From an uncultured Prevotella sp. (GTDB lineage Bacteria; Bacteroidota; Bacteroidia; Bacteroidales; Bacteroidaceae), in NCBI GenBank assembly GCA_947095945.1, contig CAMUQM010000004.1, positions 1-35,095 of the forward strand: DNA of 35,095 bases, in the 5' to 3' direction. Below, piece by piece: positions 32,497 through 35,095 of the stretch. Each line of letters starts with the position of its first letter. Positions within the stretch are counted from its first letter, which is position 1. The position numbers were made by a program, and so were the translations under genes. Below the pieces are notes generated by a model that saw only the letters and a program-made list of their open reading frames with translations, had not been told where the DNA came from and searched no databases.

Positions 32497-34389
32497 ATGA
32501 AAAAGTGGACGATTGAAGATTCTCAAGAGCTGTATAACATCTCAGGATGGGGTACATCTTACTTTGGTATTAACAATGCGGGTGATGTCTTTGTAACTCC
32601 TTGTAAGGACAATACAGAAATTGATTTGCGTGATGTTATGGACGAACTCGCTCTGCGCGATGTGACACCTCCAGTGTTGCTCCGTTTTCCAGATATTCTC
32701 GATAATCGTATTGAGAAAACATCCTCTTGCTTTGAAAAGGCAAAGAAAGAGTATGACTTCAAAGCAGAGAACTTCATCATCTATCCTATTAAGGTAAACC
32801 AGATGCAGCCAGTGGTTGAGGAGATTATCTCTCATGGACGTAAGTTTAACTTGGGTCTGGAAGCTGGTTCAAAGCCTGAGTTGCACGCTGTAATTGCCGT
32901 ACAGTGTCAGAGCGATTCACTTATTATCTGTAACGGATATAAGGATCAGAGTTATATTGAATTGGCTCTGTTAGCACAGAAAATGGGTAAGCGTATCTTC
33001 ATCGTAGTGGAGAAACTCAACGAAATTGACCTTATCGCACGTGCTGCAAAGAAGTTGAACGTAAAGCCAAACCTCGGTATTCGCATCAAACTTGCATCAA
33101 GTGGGTCTGGTAAATGGGCTGATAGTGGTGGCGATGCTTCTAAGTTTGGTCTTACTTCTTCTGAACTCCTGCAAGCATTAGAGACCCTTGATAACAAGGG
33201 ATTGCACGATTGCCTGCATCTTATCCACTTCCATATTGGTTCACAGATTACGAAGATTCGTCGTATTCAGACAGCTCTCAACGAGGCTGCACAGTATTAT
33301 GTGAATCTTAGAAAGATGGGTTATAATGTTGACTTCGTTGACTGTGGCGGTGGTTTAGGTGTCGACTATGATGGTACCCGTTCTGCAAGTAGCGAAAGTT
33401 CTGTCAACTATAGCATCCAAGAATATGTCAACGACTGTGTCTATACCTTTGTCGATGCAGCCAATAAGAACGATATTCCACATCCAAACATCATCACCGA
33501 GAGCGGTAGAAGTCTTTCTGCTCACCATTCTGTCCTTGTGATTGATGTGCTTGAAACAGCTTCTCTGCCTGAAATGTCAGAAGACTTTGAGGCAAAGGAT
33601 ACAGACCATCAGTTGGTAAAAGACCTCTATGATATATGGGACAACCTTGATGCTCGTAATATGTTAGAGGACTGGCACGATGCAGAACAGATTCGTGAGG
33701 AAGCCTTAGAGTTGTTCTCTCATGGTTTGGTCGACCTGAAGACACGTGCTGAGATTGAGGCGATGTATTGGAGTGTATGCCATGAAATCAACAATCTGGC
33801 AAAGAATATGAAGCATGTTCCAGACGAGTTGCGCAATATGGACAAGCTTCTTGCAGATAAATACTTCTGTAACTTCTCTCTCTTCCAGTCTCTTCCTGAC
33901 AGTTGGGCGATTGATCAACTCTTCCCAGTAATGCCGATCCAACGACTCAATGAGCGTCCATCACGTAACGCTACATTGCAGGATATCACCTGTGATAGCG
34001 ACGGTAAGATTTCAAACTTCGTAGCAATGGGTCGTAGTAGTCATGTTCTTCCAATCCATACACTGAAAAAGAACGAGCCTTACTACCTCGGTGTCTTCCT
34101 CGTTGGTGCTTATCAAGAAATCTTAGGTGATATGCACAATCTCTTCGGAGATACCAATGCGGTACATATTTCGGTGAAGGATGGTCACTATCATATCGAT
34201 CAGATTTTTGATGGTGAGACCGTAGAAGAGGTTTTGGAGTACGTACAGTATAATCCAAAGAAGCTCGTTCGCCAGCTTGAGATTTGGGTAACAAAGAGTG
34301 TTAAGCAGGGTAAGATTTCACTTGAGGAGGGTAAAGAATTCCTCAGTAACTACCGCAGCGGACTCTATGGTTACACCTATTTGGAGTAA
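32497..34389 (+). CDS. speA: Biosynthetic arginine decarboxylase
   Basis: Converts arginine to agmatine, the first step of the agmatine route to putrescine and spermidine, using pyridoxal phosphate. It has 630 residues, the normal SpeA length. The PLP lysine is in YPIKVNQ (Lys99). GLEAGSKPEL, HFHIGSQ and CGGGLGVDYDG (PLP phosphate site) are in the barrel domain. NIITESGRSLSAHH and LVGAYQEILGDMHNLFGD in the C-terminal half are typical of SpeA rather than of acid-induced decarboxylases. It appears cytoplasmic, with no signal peptide. It follows aroK by 92 bases. No clear own promoter was found. Confidence 0.95.
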   Translation: MKKWTIEDSQELYNISGWGTSYFGINNAGDVFVTPCKDNTEIDLRDVMDELALRDVTPPVLLRFPDILDNRIEKTSSCFEKAKKEYDFKAENFIIYPIKVNQMQPVVEEIISHGRKFNLGLEAGSKPELHAVIAVQCQSDSLIICNGYKDQSYIELALLAQKMGKRIFIVVEKLNEIDLIARAAKKLNVKPNLGIRIKLASSGSGKWADSGGDASKFGLTSSELLQALETLDNKGLHDCLHLIHFHIGSQITKIRRIQTALNEAAQYYVNLRKMGYNVDFVDCGGGLGVDYDGTRSASSESSVNYSIQEYVNDCVYTFVDAANKNDIPHPNIITESGRSLSAHHSVLVIDVLETASLPEMSEDFEAKDTDHQLVKDLYDIWDNLDARNMLEDWHDAEQIREEALELFSHGLVDLKTRAEIEAMYWSVCHEINNLAKNMKHVPDELRNMDKLLADKYFCNFSLFQSLPDSWAIDQLFPVMPIQRLNERPSRNATLQDITCDSDGKISNFVAMGRSSHVLPIHTLKKNEPYYLGVFLVGAYQEILGDMHNLFGDTNAVHISVKDGHYHIDQIFDGETVEEVLEYVQYNPKKLVRQLEIWVTKSVKQGKISLEEGKEFLSNYRSGLYGYTYLE

Positions 34390-34453
34390 ACCGTAACCCT
34401 TTTGAATAAGAAGATTGACCGTAAGGGACAATAAATAACATCATTGACAATCT

Positions 34454-34523
34454 GTAAGGACGCATAGCTTGTGCGTTAACCTTGAATATTTCGTATCGGA
34501 CACACGGATAGTGTGTCCCTACG
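34454..34523. repeat. Inverted pair of GTAxGGACxCA hairpin repeats
   Basis: GTAAGGACGCA-...-TGCG (34454-34475) and, in opposite orientation, GGACACAC-GGATA-GTGTGTCC (34498-34518) followed by CTACG. The arms are related, so the region is an imperfect inverted repeat of two hairpin units. It lies 65-130 bases after the arginine decarboxylase stop and may act as its terminator. Confidence 0.5.
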
Positions 34524-34630
34524 TTTGTTAATACAGAGGAGTCAAAAGTTGGTATTTCAGCAGATTTTAAAGGATGTCTGCCCTGCTGTTTACCCTCGTT
34601 CTTTCTTACAGAAGAATCTTTCTTCTAAAT

Positions 34631-34718
34631 TATTTTCATGAAGAAAACTATTTATTTTCATGAAGAAAATTATTTATCGTCATGAAGAAAACTATTTATT
34701 TTCATGAAAATAATTCAC
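34631..34718. repeat. 22-bp palindromic-unit array, family 3, copy G (4 units)
   Basis: Four units of exactly 22 bp (starts 34631, 34653, 34675, 34697), centred on TTTTCATGAAGA or TTTTCATGAAAA. Units 1 and 2 differ at one position. The array begins AATTATTTTC and ends GAAAATAATT, its exact inverse. It lies upstream of recG. Confidence 0.8.
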
Positions 34719-34801
34719 AATAGGTAAATTCTAACGTGAATAAGAAGGCTGAAGAACGACTTTATTTATACACCGTTGCATGCTAAAAGAGGGTCGAAAA
34801 C

Positions 34802-34925
34802 AAGTGAGGAAGTGAACGAGCTAAGAAGTGAACGAATAGGTGAGTGAACGAGTTTATCAGTTATATGTTTTATAAAAAAGCAAACATCAGTAATCATAAT
34901 TATGAATTGTGAATTATGAATTATG
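34802..34925. repeat. Short direct repeats upstream of recG
   Basis: AGTGAACGA occurs three times between about 34810 and 34852 at irregular spacing. Further on, AATTATGAATT-type motifs recur four times (about 34897-34930) with a period of 9-10 bases, ending 6 bases before the recG start. Both look like simple slippage-prone repeats. No -7 element is evident. Confidence 0.5.
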
Positions 34926-34935
34926 AATTAGATTA

Positions 34936-35095
34936 ATGGATATACTATCGCAAGACATAATGTATTTACCGGGTGTAGGTCCACACCGCAAGGAGATTCT
35001 GGGCAAAGAGCTTGGAATCCATACCTATCGTGACCTACTGGAATACTTTCCCTACAAATATGTTGATCGAACAAAGCTATATCTTATCTCAGAAC
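34936..35095 (+). CDS. recG: ATP-dependent DNA helicase RecG, N-terminal fragment (runs off the window)
   Basis: Only 53 codons are visible. MDILSQDIMYLPGVGPHRKE, followed by LGIHTYRDLLEYFPYKYVDRTK, is the characteristic helix-hairpin-helix start of RecG (LPGVGPxxxxxL then LLxYFPxxYxDRT), the branched-DNA helicase that remodels stalled replication forks. The start at 34936 is the first ATG in frame and fits the family's beginning. The rest lies beyond the window, so completeness cannot be judged. Confidence 0.85.
   Translation, partial: MDILSQDIMYLPGVGPHRKEILGKELGIHTYRDLLEYFPYKYVDRTKLYLISE

Noticed and set aside
13279..34718. The 22-bp tandem arrays as CRISPR arrays
   Set aside because: Units abut directly with no unique spacers, the unit is too short, and no cas genes are present.

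Overview
The window looks like chromosome from an oral or gut Prevotella-type Bacteroidota. The evidence is: promoters with the Bacteroidetes TTTG / TAnnTTTG signature and few recognisable Shine-Dalgarno sites; a hybrid two-component sensor next to a glycan locus; Ser-type sulfatases; an S46 dipeptidyl peptidase; a type II (M28) glutaminyl cyclase; and a secreted leucine-rich-repeat protein with a Prevotella-style C-terminal sorting-like end. No tRNA, rRNA, CRISPR array or intact transposase gene was seen.

Layout. 30-1046: exported glutaminyl cyclase. 1509-1943 (-): unknown 144-residue protein. 2433-4304: secreted LRR protein, whose terminator tail carries a 164-bp IS66-like MITE. 5060-9981: SpmA/SpmB-type Gate membrane protein, polysaccharide flippase and DPP7-type peptidase. 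10102-10461 (-): small membrane protein. 10711-12633 (-): DEAD-box RNA helicase with a structured leader RNA. 13028-13150: probable small RNA. 13534-23315: fructan/fructose locus. 23903-27154: two tandem sulfatases. 27634-28458 (-): secreted esterase. 28786-34389: NUDIX hydrolase, topoisomerase I, shikimate kinase and biosynthetic arginine decarboxylase. 34936-end: start of recG.

The fructan locus is coherent. A hybrid sensor with a periplasmic sugar-binding domain (13534-16176) is followed by an outer-membrane TonB-dependent-receptor-like barrel (16373), a GH32 fructanase (18991), a fructose-type MFS permease (21199) and a PfkB fructokinase (22434). No SusC/SusD pair is present. Two inverted operators with the same CGTTCAT half-sites, almost the same span (55 and 56 bp) and exactly the same 31-bp distance to the -7 element precede the barrel gene and the permease gene. 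They are probably the sensor's binding sites.

The least explained structure is a set of intergenic arrays built from 22-bp units, each unit centred on a short palindrome. Three sequence-unrelated families share this exact 22-bp architecture: GTGTT-N7-AACAC at 1254, 10527 and 27400; TACAAA-N3-TTTGTA at 18724; and TTTTCATGAAAA at 13279, 23548 and 34631. A weaker fourth example is at 6308. Copy number varies from 2 to 6 units. All lie between genes, and one sits inside the fructan operon between the barrel gene and the GH32 gene.

Stretches without a gene longer than 300 bases: 1047-1508 (REP-like repeat, 22-bp array, hairpin); 1944-2432 (two opposed promoters); 4305-5059 (terminator, MITE, promoter and leader hairpin); 12634-13533 (structured leader, sRNA, 22-bp array, promoter); 18686-18990 (six-unit array and hairpin); 20887-21198 (hairpin and operator); 23316-23902 (terminator, array, promoter); 27155-27633 (two terminators and an array); 28459-28785 (divergent promoters); 34390-34935 (hairpins, array, short direct repeats).
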